From: Phocoena phocoena
Lineage: Eukaryota; Chordata; Mammalia; Artiodactyla; Phocoenidae
Length of the DNA stretch: 64,000 nt
Direction: 5' to 3'
NCBI RefSeq assembly: GCF_963924675.1
Contig: NC_089223.1
Location: 12,164,881-12,228,880 of the forward strand
Shown piece by piece: positions 10,704 through 24,060 of this stretch. The position numbers were made by a program, and so were the translations under genes. The notes below the pieces were generated by a model. The model did no database searches and was not told the DNA's origin. It saw only the letters and a list, made by a program, of their open reading frames with translations. The stretch's first letter is position 1. Each line of letters opens with the position of its first letter.

Positions 10704-13700
10704 AGGGAAGGACCTGTAAGTTTTTGGTTTACTAAGTCAGATATATTGATGGGTTTATTAAAGTAGGAAGCACTGAAAGATGAGCAGGTTTGTGTGGAAA
10801 CTCCTAAGTTTGTTCTTGGACAAGTTGATTTGGAGATGTCTAATTTCCCAAATTATTGCTCTACCACCTCTTAAAAAGCAAAGTTAAATGCATTGGAACT
10901 TGCTGCAGTAAGAAACTACCTTTAAATAGTCTTAGTGTCTCAAAGGGGGGATATTTTTTAAACCTTGGGGTCTAGAATCAAGAAATCTAAGGTAGGTTTT
11001 TCATGATAGAGAACTAATTGGAATTGGGCAAAATTCATGAAATAATAGTTTAGGACTGTTGCAGGCAGCAAGACAAGGTTCTTGAAGTCAGTGTTGACAA
11101 GTAAACTTTCTCAAGTGAGCAGACTGCTGTCTCTAAATTGATCTGCTAGAATTTTCTGAAGCAACCAATGAAATTATTCATAAAATTACAGTTTTATCTT
11201 TCCCATGAAAAGGTTGACTGGAACAAACAACTAGGACAGTTTGACACATGTGGTCTTAGTACTCAGAGGTAGCTTTTGAGACAACCAAGTGCACTTGTTG
11301 AATAAACAATTGGGACTCAGATAATATAAAATTTAGGGGTAATCAATATATCAATTACAATAAAGATCTGGAGATAATTCTGTTCAAGATTACTGAGGGA
11401 GTGAGAAGAAGTGGCTTAGGACTGAGAAACGTCAACATTTAATAGCATGTTATTAGAAGGTGAGCATTGAAAGGATATTGGGAACTGGTCAGAAATGTAT
11501 GAAGGTGAACAGGAGAGTGTAAGGAGGGAACTTCAAGGAGGAACAAGTGATCAACAAGGACAAATGCTGCCTAATGCTCAGGTGACATGAGAACTTGGAA
11601 ATGTCCACTTAGTAACTTGAAGGTCATTGTTAATCTTACTTTGAGCTATTTTGGTGAATTTATAGAGGCAAAAAAAAAAAAAAAACCTGAAAAGATGAAA
11701 AGTGAATGAGTAGATAGGAAATTGAAGGTACTTCAAGAATTTTGACTGAGCAAGAGAAGAGAAAGATAAGCTGGTAATTGTAGGAATGTTAAGAAGTTGA
11801 TTTTTTTCTGGTGGGAAAAATTTGAATATATTTAAAAATGCATGTTCTCTGCTTCTGTTCTCACTCCATAATTTTATAAGATAATGGTAAATTCAACCCT
11901 TCTTCCTTCTGTCCTTCCTTCCTTTCATGTACTCATTCATTCATTCATTTTGTCCAGCAAAGAACAGACATAGACCTTGGCCCTAAGGGACTTATGATCT
12001 CATAGAAGACCAATATGTTGAGGGGGGATGTGAGTAGATGTATAAACGTCCTATTCCTGTTATTGCATCATTAGTATAAATGCACTTTAAGTGTTTTTTA
12101 AATTATATTCCAAGGTGATGACTTTATATTGCCTTACAATGTAATATTCAGCTAGATTAGATTGTGTTTTGAAGCCTCTGAACCAAATTTCCTCCAAATA
12201 TACCTGGCTAGTACAGGGATGAAACGTGAGACCTGGGGCAATTTGTTAACACAATTAAACAATCAAGTGAACTAGGAGGTACAAAACAAGACAAAAAAGA
12301 ACATCATTTTTTAAATTAATTGTAAAAAACTAAGTTGCGGGTGAGAGAATAAGAGTTCAATCTGTTGAGGCAATTTCAATCTGTTCTTTCCAGTCCACCA
12401 GAAATTACTATTCAATCAAACCTGCCTCCATTTCAATGCTAAAAATACTCACTTTCCCTAAACCTCTTAAACCAAAGGTACTATATCCATGAACCAGAAA
12501 ACACATAGGAAGTCATGCTGCATTTTCATGTTGCTAATTAGAATTTTGATGAATATAATATAGAAGCAAGACAAGAGTATTTCCATTAACTTCACTACCC
12601 ATGTTTCTGCATCTTAATAAGAGCCTTGTTAATATTTAAGTCTGCATTTAAGCCTCAAGTGTATGGACAGTCATAGAAGTTTCATTAATAACTATAATTA
12701 GTATAAAAGAATATATGCCAGAGACAAATGTTCAAATAGAGAGATAATTGGAGTTACAAAAACTTACTTTATAGCTCAGAAATGTAAAAAAAAAAATACT
12801 GCAGGAGGAAATGAACTTATGTTTCACTGCTAAGATACCTTGTCATTTATCATTCATTGAGAAAAGGTAAGATTTTTATCTTAAAATCATATATCTCCAT
12901 CAGATATATGCCACTATTTTTTCATGTAGGGCTATTTAGAAACAGGCAAAAAGGAAAAGGATCTATAGGGAAAAGATATTGACATCACCTGAAATGCGTT
13001 CTATTCTGCAGATTCTGAGCTATGCAGCCTTCAAAAGGGATATAATGGAACAGAGAAAGCTGTCACTCTAGAGCTGTGACTCTTCTCCTTCAGCAGTCAT
13101 GCTTCAAATGGGTCCTTCTGCAGAGGGATGGCTTGAAGTAACAATCACCATTCCTTCCTCACAGCAGTCTGCCACAGAACAAAACTGCCTGGAATAATGC
13201 CAGTTGAAATGGCGCAATACATCTTTTCTGTGCATCCACAAGGATGCTTATCTAGTGTCTTCTAGGTTCTAAAGGAGAGAATAGAGTTCACTGTTACCAA
13301 CGCCACTAAATCAAGATACTATGTGCAACTTACTCTTTTATCAACAAGAGGAAAGATACTGGGGACTTTCTAACACACAACAAGCATATTCAGATCTCTA
13401 TTCTTAGGATAAGCTCTGATTCAAATAGTGTTTTATGCTAAAGATTAGCATGGAGATTGCATTCAACATTAAGTTTACAGAGAAGAGACATTTTTAGAAA
13501 AATATGATAATCACTTATGAGATGTTACTAGATATCCCCAAAGCTTTTATGCAAAGTGACAGAAGGCATCTTTAAACCAAAACAGATTGAATTGCTTGCA
13601 GTTTTAGCAAGTGGATCGGTATTCTTATCAGAGGTAGTTGATGAAGTTGTCACTGTAGTGGTCTTTGACCTGACGCACACACTACACAAAGGACAGCCCT

Positions 13701-13789
13701 ATGCGTAAACAGCTATTACGTGTAAAAAGTCTACCTGAAAAAACAGGACTCCCACTTTCCTGTCATAAAGCATTGTATCTTGGAACTAC
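10704..13789. other. Unassigned sequence
   Basis: No gene or confident repeat seen. There is a 17-base A run near 11,672, and purine-rich text at about 11,400-11,830 that reads like a decayed old interspersed repeat. CTTCC and TCAT simple-sequence patches lie near 11,900-11,950. Confidence 0.4.
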
Positions 13790-14352
13790 TGTGTAAGAAT
13801 AAAAGTCCAAGTCCTTCTGACGCCCTGCAAGACCCAAATACATAAAACTCCCTACTGCCTCTCCCACCTCACATTTTAGCTCCTATTTTCTCCCCTTCCT
13901 GGATCATTCCTCTACAGGCATAGGCCACCTTGCTGTTCATTGGAACACTCTTTTTGTAGTCTTATCTAAAGGCCTTTGCCTGGATTGCTCTTCCTCCACA
14001 GAATTGCTTGGCTAACTGTTACCTCTCTCAGTGTTTCCTTCAAGTTTCCCTTCCTATGAGGTCTACTCTGATTGTCTTACTGAATTGTGCAACTCCCACA
14101 CCCCAACTCCCCCTTGCCCTGCTCTAATAGTTTTTTCAGAGCACTTACCACTATCTAACATAAAACACAATTTCTACATTTAGTATGCTTATTTTTCATT
14201 TCCTGTTTCATTCCCTGCATGAGATACCATCTCACCCCATGTAATCTCTATGATTAGTGTTCTTTGTCTGTTTTGTTCATTGTTGTATCCCAAGTGCTGA
14301 GACTCTGTCTGACACATTGTAGGCATTTAATATTTATTGAATGAATGAATTA
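13790..14352 (+). mobile_element. L2 LINE 3' region
   Basis: About 560 bases of recognisable L2 3' sequence in sense. The landmarks are CTCCCTACTGCCTCTCCCAC, a GCTGTTC block, GGCCTTTGCCTGGATTGCTC, a GAGGTCTACTCTGATTGTC block, AGCACTTACCACTATCTAAC and the terminal TTTATTGAATGAATG. It is non-autonomous debris of an ancient family. Confidence 0.8.
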
Positions 14353-17112
14353 ATGAACCCCATGAACCATCTTCTTTTCTCATTACCCTGGAAGGCACTA
14401 GCTACATACTCCCCTATACAAAGTTTTAAAAGTAATTAACTTAGTAACTTAATTTCCTGTTAATAAAGTCCCTCCTTTAGGTTTAGGCTATGACACCAGG
14501 AGGTCCTTAAAGTAATGCATTTTGATAACGGCAATGAAAAAGCCTGTTGACAAACTCACTAGTAACTATTTTCATATTGAGTTTATCAGATTACCTAACT
14601 CGTATTTAAGAAAGCAGGGATCTGAAAGAATCAAACTAAGAACCTAGTTTTTGATGAGACTTGAAAGTTTGCTGCTAGAGTGTGGTAGGACAAAGGAAAG
14701 AAGCTGGTTATTCCAGGGCACTTCCAGAAGAAAGGGGAGAGGGCAGGGGTGAACCTTGGTTTTGGAAAGTGGTATGTACATGATGGAGGAAAAATATCTC
14801 CAACAAGGGAGGGGAAAACAGAAAGAAAAAGTTATCTTTTTTATAGTTTTAACAAGGCCAGCCTAGCTTGTTGCATTTCAACAAGTCTTTGGGGAAAGCC
14901 TTTGGTTGTCATCATCTTATTAGGAAGTTTGGACATACATGTAACCACTAAAGGAAAAAAGTTCACACAAATAGGAGGTGCATTGACTGTGTCCCTTTCT
15001 ATAAAAGAAGAAATAATTGAGAAAAATGTAGGATTTAGTAGGCATCAAGATTAGAGCTCTGATGGAAAAAGCATTGAAAGGCAGAGTTTACATTCCTCCA
15101 AAGGCCAAACACTTGGCTTCTTCTCTCCCCCAAGTCACTCACCCAGGTGCTTTGAGTCCTATATGATTCTTTATCCTAGGAAGTCCATTTCTCTGGCCAT
15201 GTTAATGACCTGAAAGGAGAGCAACAATGACGGTGCTAAACACATGCATATTTTTACACCACTTCTACCCTAATAACAGGTGGCACCGTTCCAAAAATTA
15301 AATATCTCCCTTAAAAATACTTTTGAATACATTTAATGTCTTATATATGTTCCAAATCAGTTTATTTTTTCCGCTCTAGATATCAGAAATTCTGACCCAG
15401 TTCTTCATAGTAACCTATATATTCCTCGATACTAAGTAAACAGATTGTAACCAAGAAGGGATTTAGGTAGTGAGAAGTCTGAAGCTCGTTACCTTAATTT
15501 CCTTTTTTAAATAGATTAAGCACTGCAGGATCATCTTTGAGATTCTCATTTTAGTTGTAATAATTTATAATTACCAAGGGAATGTGGGCTTTTGATGTGA
15601 GGTGATTTTTTTTCTTTTCAACCAATGTGTCCATTAAGGAATGTATTATTGTACACCAGATGGAATTAAACGAACCATTGTATGAACTTGGCATTTTCAG
15701 ATCAGGTTACCTGAATGTAATTACCTGCAGACAGTTTCTAAGTATGCTGTTCATAAGGGATTAGCTTTTATTTGGTGATTCTCTTCTGTTCTCCTTGGTT
15801 TTTTTTTTTTTTTTTTTCTTTTCTTACAATGCGTTTAATCATTTTGGCTTATTGTACCATCATGTTCTGCCACTGATAATGGTGAGAATTAATCCTGAAC
15901 TACCAGAATTGATGAAACAGAACAAGTCAACAGCTGTTTAAAAAACAAACAAATAGACAAAGGACAGCTTACAGGAGAGAATGTTATGGTTTTGTGCCAT
16001 ATACAGTTTGAATTGTCTGACCCAATTCTACCAATATTGAAATTTGGGGAAATAGAATTTCTTTCAGGAGTTTATCCCCAAACAACAATGCTGTACTTTA
16101 TTTCTTATTGTCATTTTTAAATCACATCAGTTGAGGAATATGAATTTCTACACAACTTGTATCACATTCCATTTTGTTTTCTCTGTGAGTGAGCTGAACT
16201 GTGTTTTCTATGAGTCATCTCTTCATATAGGGAGTGTACCCTCTGGGTGACATTTATTGTTAGTGTGACAATCACCGTCTTATTCTTTTTCAAGTAGTGA
16301 GTACAGGTTATATGTCTGTTTCCCACATTGATGTCAAGTTGCCCAATTTCCTCTTAACTAAATAAATATATATTTAGACTACTGAAAGAATGGGAATTCA
16401 AAATGCTATTTTAAATTCTTAGCACCAGATCAATTTTACCTTTCTTTTAAAAAATGAATTCTCTATTATTTTTCAAACTGTTACTACTTTATTAGAGCAG
16501 TTGGCAAAGAACATCTAATCTGTGTTTGGGAAACATCAACTTCAATGGAAAAAATGTGACTTATAATGTACTTATCTTGTCTGAACTTTATAAACTTCCT
16601 GATGACTCCGGGGAGCCAAATAAAGAAATTGTGTGGCTTTTCTTTTCTTTTTTTTTTTGCAAGGGAATGAGTATGCTGTGTTACTGTCAGGAATCAGCTT
16701 TCAGAGAATTCAGCTAGTATCATTTCTAAAATACCTGGTGATCTGGAAAAAAATAATAATGAGTAGAACCTTATAAAATAATAATTGGAAGAACTATAGA
16801 TAATTAAATATATGAACTATAGATAATCAAATATATGCTGAATTAATCTTAGATTAAGTTGAAAACAATTCCAAATAAGGAAACTTTTTACATTCCTATT
16901 AATATAGTTGAAATTACTATTATATATGTTATAGTTTCTAACTTGCAAGCAAAAAGAAAAAGACTTTGGCTAACTTAAGTGAAAAGTAATTTGCTGAATG
17001 TATGCTCGGCTCATTAATGGGAATCTCAAGAATTAAGCTTGAAGGCAGAAAGGAGCGTGATCGCTCTTGAAGGGTTGGAAGCCGGGATGATAGGAGTGAT
17101 CATGTAGATCCT
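14353..17112. other. Unassigned sequence
   Basis: AT-rich and without a supported gene. An open frame of 101 codons at 14,749-15,054 has no recognisable domain. A 19-base T run lies at 15,799-15,817, and a 23-base tandem pair at 16,791-16,836. Confidence 0.4.
16791..16836 (+). repeat. 23-bp tandem duplication
   Basis: GAACTATAGATAATTAAATA-type units lie at 16,791-16,813 and 16,814-16,836, differing at one base. It is a simple local duplication. Confidence 0.85.
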
Positions 17113-17215
17113 TGTTTAACAGCTTTATGGAGATATACTTCACATAGCATACAATTAACCCATTTAAAATATACATATAGAATGTTTCAACCATTCCTTC
17201 TATCCTTGTGTTTCT
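17113..17215 (-). mobile_element. Old L1 3' end fragment
   Basis: AACAGCTTTATGGAGATATA and the following ACAATTAACCCATTTAAA match the reverse complement of the mammalian-wide L1M 3' terminus. The copy is short and diverged. Confidence 0.7.
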
Positions 17216-18089
17216 CACTTAAAAGTCCAAGTCCTGGGAAGCATCCAGTTGGCCAGGCTTATGCCACTGTTCTTTCTGCTGGTGTCAGAGCTGGTGAGGG
17301 TGGAGGTGTCTGGGGTCATGGCTTGGGGGAATGAAATAGCCAGAGGCCATCTGGATTCACTCTCCCAATAAGTAAGATGTAAAAGATGAGGCAGACGTTA
17401 TTTGCAGTGGTGTGCTGATAAACGTTTAATAACTGGCTTTATAGAAAGAAAAAAAAGCCCTAGGTTTAGCATTTACAGATTTCTGTGGTGTAACTAACTA
17501 CTCCAACTAAAAGGAATGTGATGGCAGAGTTGGGCAGAGGTGCTAACAATACACTCTTGTGAGCTGAAACGGGCTGGCTTTAGCACACGACTAGATTTCA
17601 CCCCAGCCTTGATTGAACCTTGGGTGCTTTCAGGGAGGGGCAATGAATTCTAAGTAGCCAAATAAATAAATAATTAAATAAAACATGTATTCAAGTATTC
17701 AGCGCAGATGTTATTGACCTTAAACAGAAGCACTCAATATATTCTTTAATAAATTAATATGTGACTCAGTAGATAAGGATTTGTGTATGGACATGTTAGA
17801 AGCTACTCCAGTATTTTATCTCAAAAATAAATCCAGTATGTTATCTCAAAAACAAAGAAAAAGAAACCACTGTTCCTTGTCTGTGATTTCTTCATTTAGC
17901 TAGAGAGCTCAAATGAGCACATTTGATTGAAATATTAAAAGAAAATTTTTAAACTGCTATGGTACTGCAGTCTCCAGATTTTTATTTCCTCTGTTCCAGA
18001 TTTCTTTCTTCCAGTGGGTTTCTGGAGGTGATGGATTCTTTCTATGCTTTTAGAAGTTAGTCTAGAAATATCACATTTATGTTTCACTT
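17216..18089. other. Unassigned sequence
   Basis: Nothing recognised except a 25-base near-perfect tandem pair at 17,808-17,857 (CCAGTATTTTATCTC-type units) and short AAAT runs near 17,665. Confidence 0.4.
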
Positions 18090-19180
18090 GTTTCGTGTAG
18101 TTAACAACTTTACTCTCTTCCCAAATAACCCAAGGACCTTACACTATTTTGATTCCAATTACCCCATCATTTCTTGTAAGCTATTTTCATACAGTGGTTT
18201 ATTTTTATTTTTACTTAACAAATCAGACATTAATTTCATTGTCTTTATATAGTCGATATTGTTTATATTTATCCATAAGTTAATGTTTTTCATTTTTAAT
18301 CTTTCTTCCTACATTCTCTAGATTATTTTCCTTATTCCTAAAGTATATCCTTTAGAAGTTCCTTTGGTGAGGGTTTGTTTTAATAACCCTCTCAATTGTT
18401 GATATCTGAAACTGTATTTTGTGTTTGCTCTTGAAAGATACCTACCTTTGTATAGAATTCTTAATTCAATAATCTTTTTGTCTGCATATTGAAGATATTA
18501 TTCTAGCTTTAATTGTTGATTTTTAAATCTTCTCTTTTTTTTTGTTGTTCTGAAATTTTACCATGGTATTTCTGCATGTGGACTCTTTTTTTCCTTGAGA
18601 TTTATTAGGATTTCTGATTCTGGGGATTTGTGTCTTTCATCAATTCTAAAAATTATATTACTTCAAACTCATTTGATCTAGTCTCTCATTCTGGAAATCC
18701 AGTTAGTCCTATGTTGGACTGCTCATTCTATCCTACACATTTCCTAACCTCTCGTATTTTTCATCTCTTATCTCTATGTTGTTTTCCAGGTAATTTATTC
18801 AGTTTTACAGTATAGTTGATTAATTTTCTGTTCTATGTATTGTGTAATATAAATTATAATTTCTAATTATAAATATTTAATTCCTAGAAGTTCTATCTTT
18901 TGTTTCACATCTGCCTGATAAATTTTGATAGTCTTCTTTAGTCATACCTCAATTTTCCCATTTCTTTCTTTAAAAATATTAACTATGCTCTTTATATGGT
19001 CAGTATTTGCTAAGACCAATCTTAACATTCCTTCTCATTTTGATATTGTAATCTTTTGTTTTGTTTATTTTTGTTTTTGCTGGCTCTCACTCATAATCAC
19101 TTATTTCCTTGTTTGAGTAGAGATTTTTATTGTGAGTTCTTTGAATATTTTGGAGGATTTATTTAAGACCTGAAGTTAAG
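18090..19180 (-). mobile_element. Old L1M/HAL1-like ORF1 region
   Basis: T-rich plus-strand text reads as the reverse complement of an old L1 or HAL1 ORF1 region. Landmarks are GGTGAGGGTTTGTTTTAATA, GTATAGAATTCTTAATTCA and GTCTGCATATTGAAGATATT. The frame is broken throughout. HAL1 (a half-L1 lacking ORF2) and an L1M ORF1 cannot be separated by eye. Confidence 0.6.
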
Positions 19181-20325
19181 TGAATTCCTAAAGAGATAAG
19201 TTTTGTTTGCTTTTGTTAGTCGCCTGAGAGGGTTACTATCAACAGAGAAACCTTTAAACAGTTTTGGTTTTTTTTTTTTTTTTTTTTTTTGATGCACAGA
19301 GATATTGTGAAGTCCAACTCCAGACCAGAGGGAATGCAGACTTATAGATAGGAATTTCTAAGGTAGACTTTAACAGCCAGGATTTAGTGGGGGAAACAGG
19401 AAATACTCTGTGTATTTCAAGCAGAAAAGAGTATACTAAAAAAATGATTGGAAGAACCAGAGAAGTGGAAATCAGGGGACATGCCTAGACTATAGATTAT
19501 AAAATCACACCATCGTAGCTATAATAAAGAGGTTCTGTATTGTTGTTACTGCTACAACTGCCTTATTCCCAAGAAGCTGGTTCCTAGACACTTAAACATG
19601 GACGTCAGCCACTGCAAATACTTGTGTCTCTGGAATTTATGTAATAGTTGTGTCTGCCACAGGAAGAGGCTCCAGCTTCACTTCTGCTTTCCAGACTTTG
19701 TATGAATTGACACTTAGACGATGGCTGCAAGGAAGTTTAAAAATGTAGCTTCTGAGTTTTCCGACCTTACCAATAGAAAGAGTATAAACTGCAGGTCAAG
19801 AAAGCCAATTCAGTTATCTACTTGCTTGTTTATTTATTTTTGCTTTTCCTTCTTTGTAAAGCCAAGGCAGAGACAGGCTTGTGTACCCACTCTGTCCTTC
19901 TTTAGAATGAGATGTACTTTTCGTACTTCACCTGCTATTGCTATTACACTTCATGCCTCTTTCCATGCTTTTGATACCAGATGTGTTCTCCTGTCCTTTC
20001 CTAAGCAGTTAAATCTGTAAGGTTGACGTATACACCCAAGGAAGTCACTGCTTTAGCATTCATTTCTCTTTGTGAATTTGACTTATTTTATCAAATCTAG
20101 ATTTTTTAAAAAAATTCCTTTATGTTTCTGCAAGCCTAACCATGTATAAAAAGATACTTTAAAATATTTTATAAGATAGTTTTACTTATGATAGATGGAA
20201 GGAGTTTCTGTAACGTCTGCCTGCCAAATATAGAAAGATGACCTAAGATTTTTTTTTTTTTCCAGACCTTAAAAAAATTTTTTTAATCCCTTACTAGCCA
20301 ATCTTTCTTAGTCTCCTCTGTTGGT
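19181..20325. other. Unassigned sequence
   Basis: Holds a T run of about 23 bases at 19,268-19,290 that could be the tail of an unrecognised minus-strand element. No gene seen. Confidence 0.4.
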
Positions 20326-21435
20326 TTTTAACTCTTCTTCCCAGGCTCTAGATATTGAAATCCTCTAGGAATCAGTTCTCAAGCCTCTTCTCTTCTATAT
20401 TTATATGCTTTTTTAGATGGTCTTATCCAATAATGCCTTTTAAATGTCACCTATATGCTGGTGACTTCCAAATTAATATATTTAGATTAGACTTTTCCCT
20501 TTGGCTCCAGATTCATTTATCCAATTGCCTACATGCTATTCCTATCTGGAAGTGTAGAAGACATCTCAAACATAGAAGGTCCCAAACAAATCTTAATCCC
20601 CCGACTCACACTCAGATCAGTTTTCCCCTTACTTCACTGCAGTAAACAATACAATTCATCCAGTTACTCATGAAAAAAACAAGAAATTATCTTGATTATT
20701 CTCTTTCCATGATCCCCAACTTCCAATCAATGAGCAGGTCCTGTCAATTCTATCCTGAATATAACCACTTTTCAAGATTCTTCCACTATCATACAAGTCT
20801 AAGCCACCGTCATCTCTTACCTGTGCTTCAATAATAAGTGAATAAAGAATCCAAGTAGGTGACTGAAGAATCCTAACTACTTTCTCTTTTATTCTTTCTC
20901 TTCAAATTGTATCAACTCTGGGCTAAAACTTTGTGTCTTTCCATCTTACTTAGAATGAAATACAAACTCTTTTTTATGACATGACTCCTGTTTATCTCTG
21001 TGTATTTGCTTTATGATGTATCTTGTAACTTTCCCATCTTCACATTCTATGCTAGCTGCACTGACGTTCTTTCTGTTGTGTGAAAAATAAAGTCCATTTC
21101 ATCTGAAACACTCTTTACCCAGTCCTTTGATTTCCCCAGTCCAGTACTTCATACTAGTCCTAATTAAATACCATCTTTTAGAGGCCTTTTTTAATGATAC
21201 TGTCTAAAATAACCACCCTTCCACAGTTCCCTAATATCTTATACAATACCTATGATTTCTTTTTGGCATTTATCACACCCTAAAGCTATTACACATTTGT
21301 TTACTTTTTTATTGCCTACATCTTCATACTTATTCCAGATATCATAACGGAAGGGTCTTTGTCTCATTTTGTTCACCATTTTTGTCTAAGAGTAGATGAT
21401 GTACATATGCATGTTGAATGCATGGATGGGAGGTC
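20326..21435 (+). mobile_element. L2 LINE, long 3' portion
   Basis: About 1.1 kb of L2 in sense, starting before the end of the reverse transcriptase coding region. Landmarks are ATGAGCAGGTCCTGTCAATT, TAAGCCACCGTCATCTCTTA, TAGAATGAAATACAAACTC, a GGCATTTATCACACCC block and GGGTCTTTGTCTCATTTTGT. It is heavily diverged, with short indels and no open frame. I place it in L2 by the pattern of its landmarks, not by an alignment. Confidence 0.65.
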
Positions 21436-21998
21436 AGACAGAGAATATTCAGGTGAAGCTGCTCAGAACCAGTGGGTTCTGAGGGAATAACTATATGTCA
21501 GGAGGAACACCTGAGCTGGATTTACAGATTGAAAGGCATGGATTTGTGAATCATTCACTGGACCAGATAAATCATCCAGGGATAGTGTGGCTAGGATAGG
21601 ACCCTGGAGAAGAACAATATTTTCTAAACCAAACACTCCCTAAAAGATAGGACTATTTTTTCCCCTTGCTGTAGTCCCAGTACCTAGTGTAGTCTCTCAC
21701 AAGATGTTCAGTAAATTTAACTGATCTAGTAAGTGAATGAATTAATTAAAAATTTGGAAGAAAATCCCATAAAAGGGAATACGAAGCAGTAGTAAGAGAT
21801 TTAAGAGGAGAACCAAGGGAGTATGAGTTGATTGAAGCCAGAGCGACAGGGGTTTCAAGGAGTAGTCAGGAATCTTAAAAACTACAGAAGAGTCGAATAA
21901 GATATGGTCTCAGAATAATTTGTTGGATTCATCAGGAGAAGTGAGAATAGGTGACAATGACATAAATAACACCTAGAGAAGATGTATCTGTATACTTA

Positions 21999-22029
<31 letters not shown>

Positions 22030-22955
22030 CAGTAAACAACCTTAGTATATAGTATAAAAATGTTCCCTTTATGGCATGCTAGCATTTCCTAGTTTTGAAG
22101 GATATCTCTCTGTTTTTAATATGCTTTTGATAATGACATGTCTAAGATTCTCTTTTGGATTCATGCTCTGAGTCATGTTATGAATACATTGATGTCATCT
22201 ATCATAAAACTAATAACAGTTTATCAAGATCCTAATTAAACTTTTGGAAAGGCAGTATGAAATAACCATTTGGATATTAATGAAGAGATGACCCTTTTAC
22301 TACTGAATGTCAAAGAATGGAAAAATTGCGAATAAGTACCCAAATGTCTCTGCAACAGTCACAGTACAAATGCAGAACTTTAGGAGAATTAAGGGATCTC
22401 GGGAGATCACATAGGTACAACTGTTTAATCAAGCACCCAGATCTTAACAGAAATTGGGTGGCTACTTAGAGCTGACTCTGATGCAATAATGTTGGCAAGA
22501 TTTTTTCTGGGTAGCTGGGTCCCCTACAGAACACAGCTGCTGCAGTCTTTCGAAAGGTAGGATTCTGCTGGGGATAAGAAAAGAGCCAAGTATTGTCTGT
22601 ATCACTGCGCCTTTAGATCCAGGCTTCCAACACTATCCTAAAAAATGTACACTAGCAACTCACATGCTTCTGTTTAAGAGAATGTTTACAAACCCCGTTT
22701 CTCCCAGTTCTGAAATCAAACTCAGCAGAGGAAAGACCCATTTCTGTTGCTCCAGAAATGAGAACAGAGCCAGAGGTTCCGTATCTGCTTCAGATCTGTC
22801 CATCCTTTTACCTGGGCAATTACCAGGAGAGATGCCAGGGTAGTTTTAGATTACAGAAAGCACATCTGCATTGATTATAGCTTTAGTTAGTTGCTACATA
22901 CAGATATTGAAACAAATATTTTAATTTCTTCATTGAAATATATTTTATTTACTGT
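21436..22955. other. Unassigned sequence with an AT microsatellite
   Basis: No gene found. Purine-rich text at 21,740-21,960 may be a decayed old repeat. The TA run at 22,003-22,029 is listed separately. Confidence 0.4.
22003..22029 (+). repeat. (TA)n microsatellite
   Basis: An uninterrupted TA dinucleotide run of about 27 bases, likely to be polymorphic. Confidence 0.95.
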
Positions 22956-23210
22956 TTTAACATTATTAATTATATAAATAATGCCAGCTTATTATAAAAA
23001 TCAAATAAAGTGAAAGCTTATAAAATACAAGCTAAGAATCCTAACTCAGCCTGCCACAATTTTCACCATCACTTTCCGTGGATTGCCACTGTTAATGATC
23101 TGGGCTTTATCTTCCATATGTTTGTAAGTGTCTGTATATACATAATCACATACACACCTCTAGGAAGGCCATTCATTCTATATAGGCTACTCTCTTAGAA
23201 GTCTGTTTCA
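22956..23210 (-). mobile_element. Old L1 3' fragment, probable
   Basis: The run from ATAATGCCAGCTTATTATAA through GATTGCCACTGTTAATGATC to CATATGTTTGTAAGTG resembles the reverse complement of old L1M 3' sequence. Divergence is high, so the call is tentative. Confidence 0.4.
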
Positions 23211-23379
23211 TGTCTTTTTTTCTCAGATCTCCAAGATTTCTTCCCTTACACTGAGTCATTGGCTGGGAGATGCCCATGAGATATGTGGCCCTAGTACACG
23301 TGGTGATAGATTTCAGAGCACACCGCTGGACCATTGGTCAATTTTGCTCCCTGCAGTCAGATGTATGAGAAGCACATTC

Positions 23380-23461
23380 TCATAGTTGCCTGCCACACTA
23401 CTGTTCAGTCTACTTTCAATACAAGTAGCCAGAAAAATCCTTGTAAAAAGTATGTCAAATC
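23380..23461 (+). mobile_element. L2 fragment interrupted by a SINE
   Basis: CAGTCTACTTTCAATACAAG, AGCCAGAAAAATCCTTGTAA and AGTATGTCAAATC match the end of the L2 reverse transcriptase region in order. The match stops exactly where the CHR SINE head begins. Confidence 0.5.
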
Positions 23462-23533
23462 GGGCTTCCCTGGTGGTGCAGTGGTTGAGAGTCTGCCTGC
23501 CGATGCAGGGGACACGGGTACGTGCCCCAGTCC
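23462..23533 (+). mobile_element. CHR-type SINE, head only
   Basis: Only the tRNA-like first 72 bases of the SINE are present, with A box (TGGTGCAGTGG) and a B box altered to GGTACGTGCCC. The body and poly(A) tail are missing. SINEs normally lose their 5' end, so loss of the 3' end implies a later deletion. Confidence 0.85.
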
Positions 23534-23544
23534 AATCCAGTTTG

Positions 23545-23705
23545 TGCCCCTGCTCTAAGTAGGGATAATAATTATACCTAAAATCATAAAGCACCTAAAA
23601 CCTTCTTCACAGAGTTGTCCTGAGAATTCAGTAAGCAATTAGGTAATAATTATAAAGAGCACAGAACAGTGCCTGAAATACATTAAGTGCTTAGTTAATG
23701 TTACA
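23545..23705 (+). mobile_element. MIR SINE, 3' half
   Basis: AGTAGGGATAATAATTATAC, AGTTGTCCTGAGAATTCAGT and AGAACAGTGCCTGAAATACA follow the MIR consensus in order. The 5' tRNA half is absent. Confidence 0.7.
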
Positions 23706-23729
23706 TACTACTTTATTTTACATAGTTTT

Positions 23730-24060
23730 TAAAAGCGGAATCGTGCTACATATATATTATTCATACAACTTGACTTTTGCACTCAATGAAATACCATTTT
23801 TTCTTTCCAAATAGCCATACAGACCTCATTCATTCATTGAATAAGTGTCTTGAAGTGCTTAGTCTGTGTCTTTATAGCATTTAGTCTAACTACTCTTCTT
23901 TCTATGACTGCATAATATTCTATAGTATTTACATGTAATTATTTAAGCATTCTCCTAATAATATATATTTGCATGGTTTGTAGTTTTTGTTAATATAGAT
24001 ACTTGCCTTGCAACATAATCTAACAAAAATTGAAATTGGACATGGTAATAATATTGTCTA
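23730..24060 (-). mobile_element. Old L1 3' region, probable
   Basis: GACTGCATAATATTCTATAG followed by TTATTTAAGCATTCTCCTAA and TTTGCATGGTTTGTAGTTTT correspond to the C-terminal and 3' text of old L1 elements read in reverse. The copy is heavily diverged. Confidence 0.5.

Noticed and set aside
14749..15054. 101-codon open frame
   Set aside because: No recognisable domain, no splice context and mixed low-complexity composition; chance is more likely.
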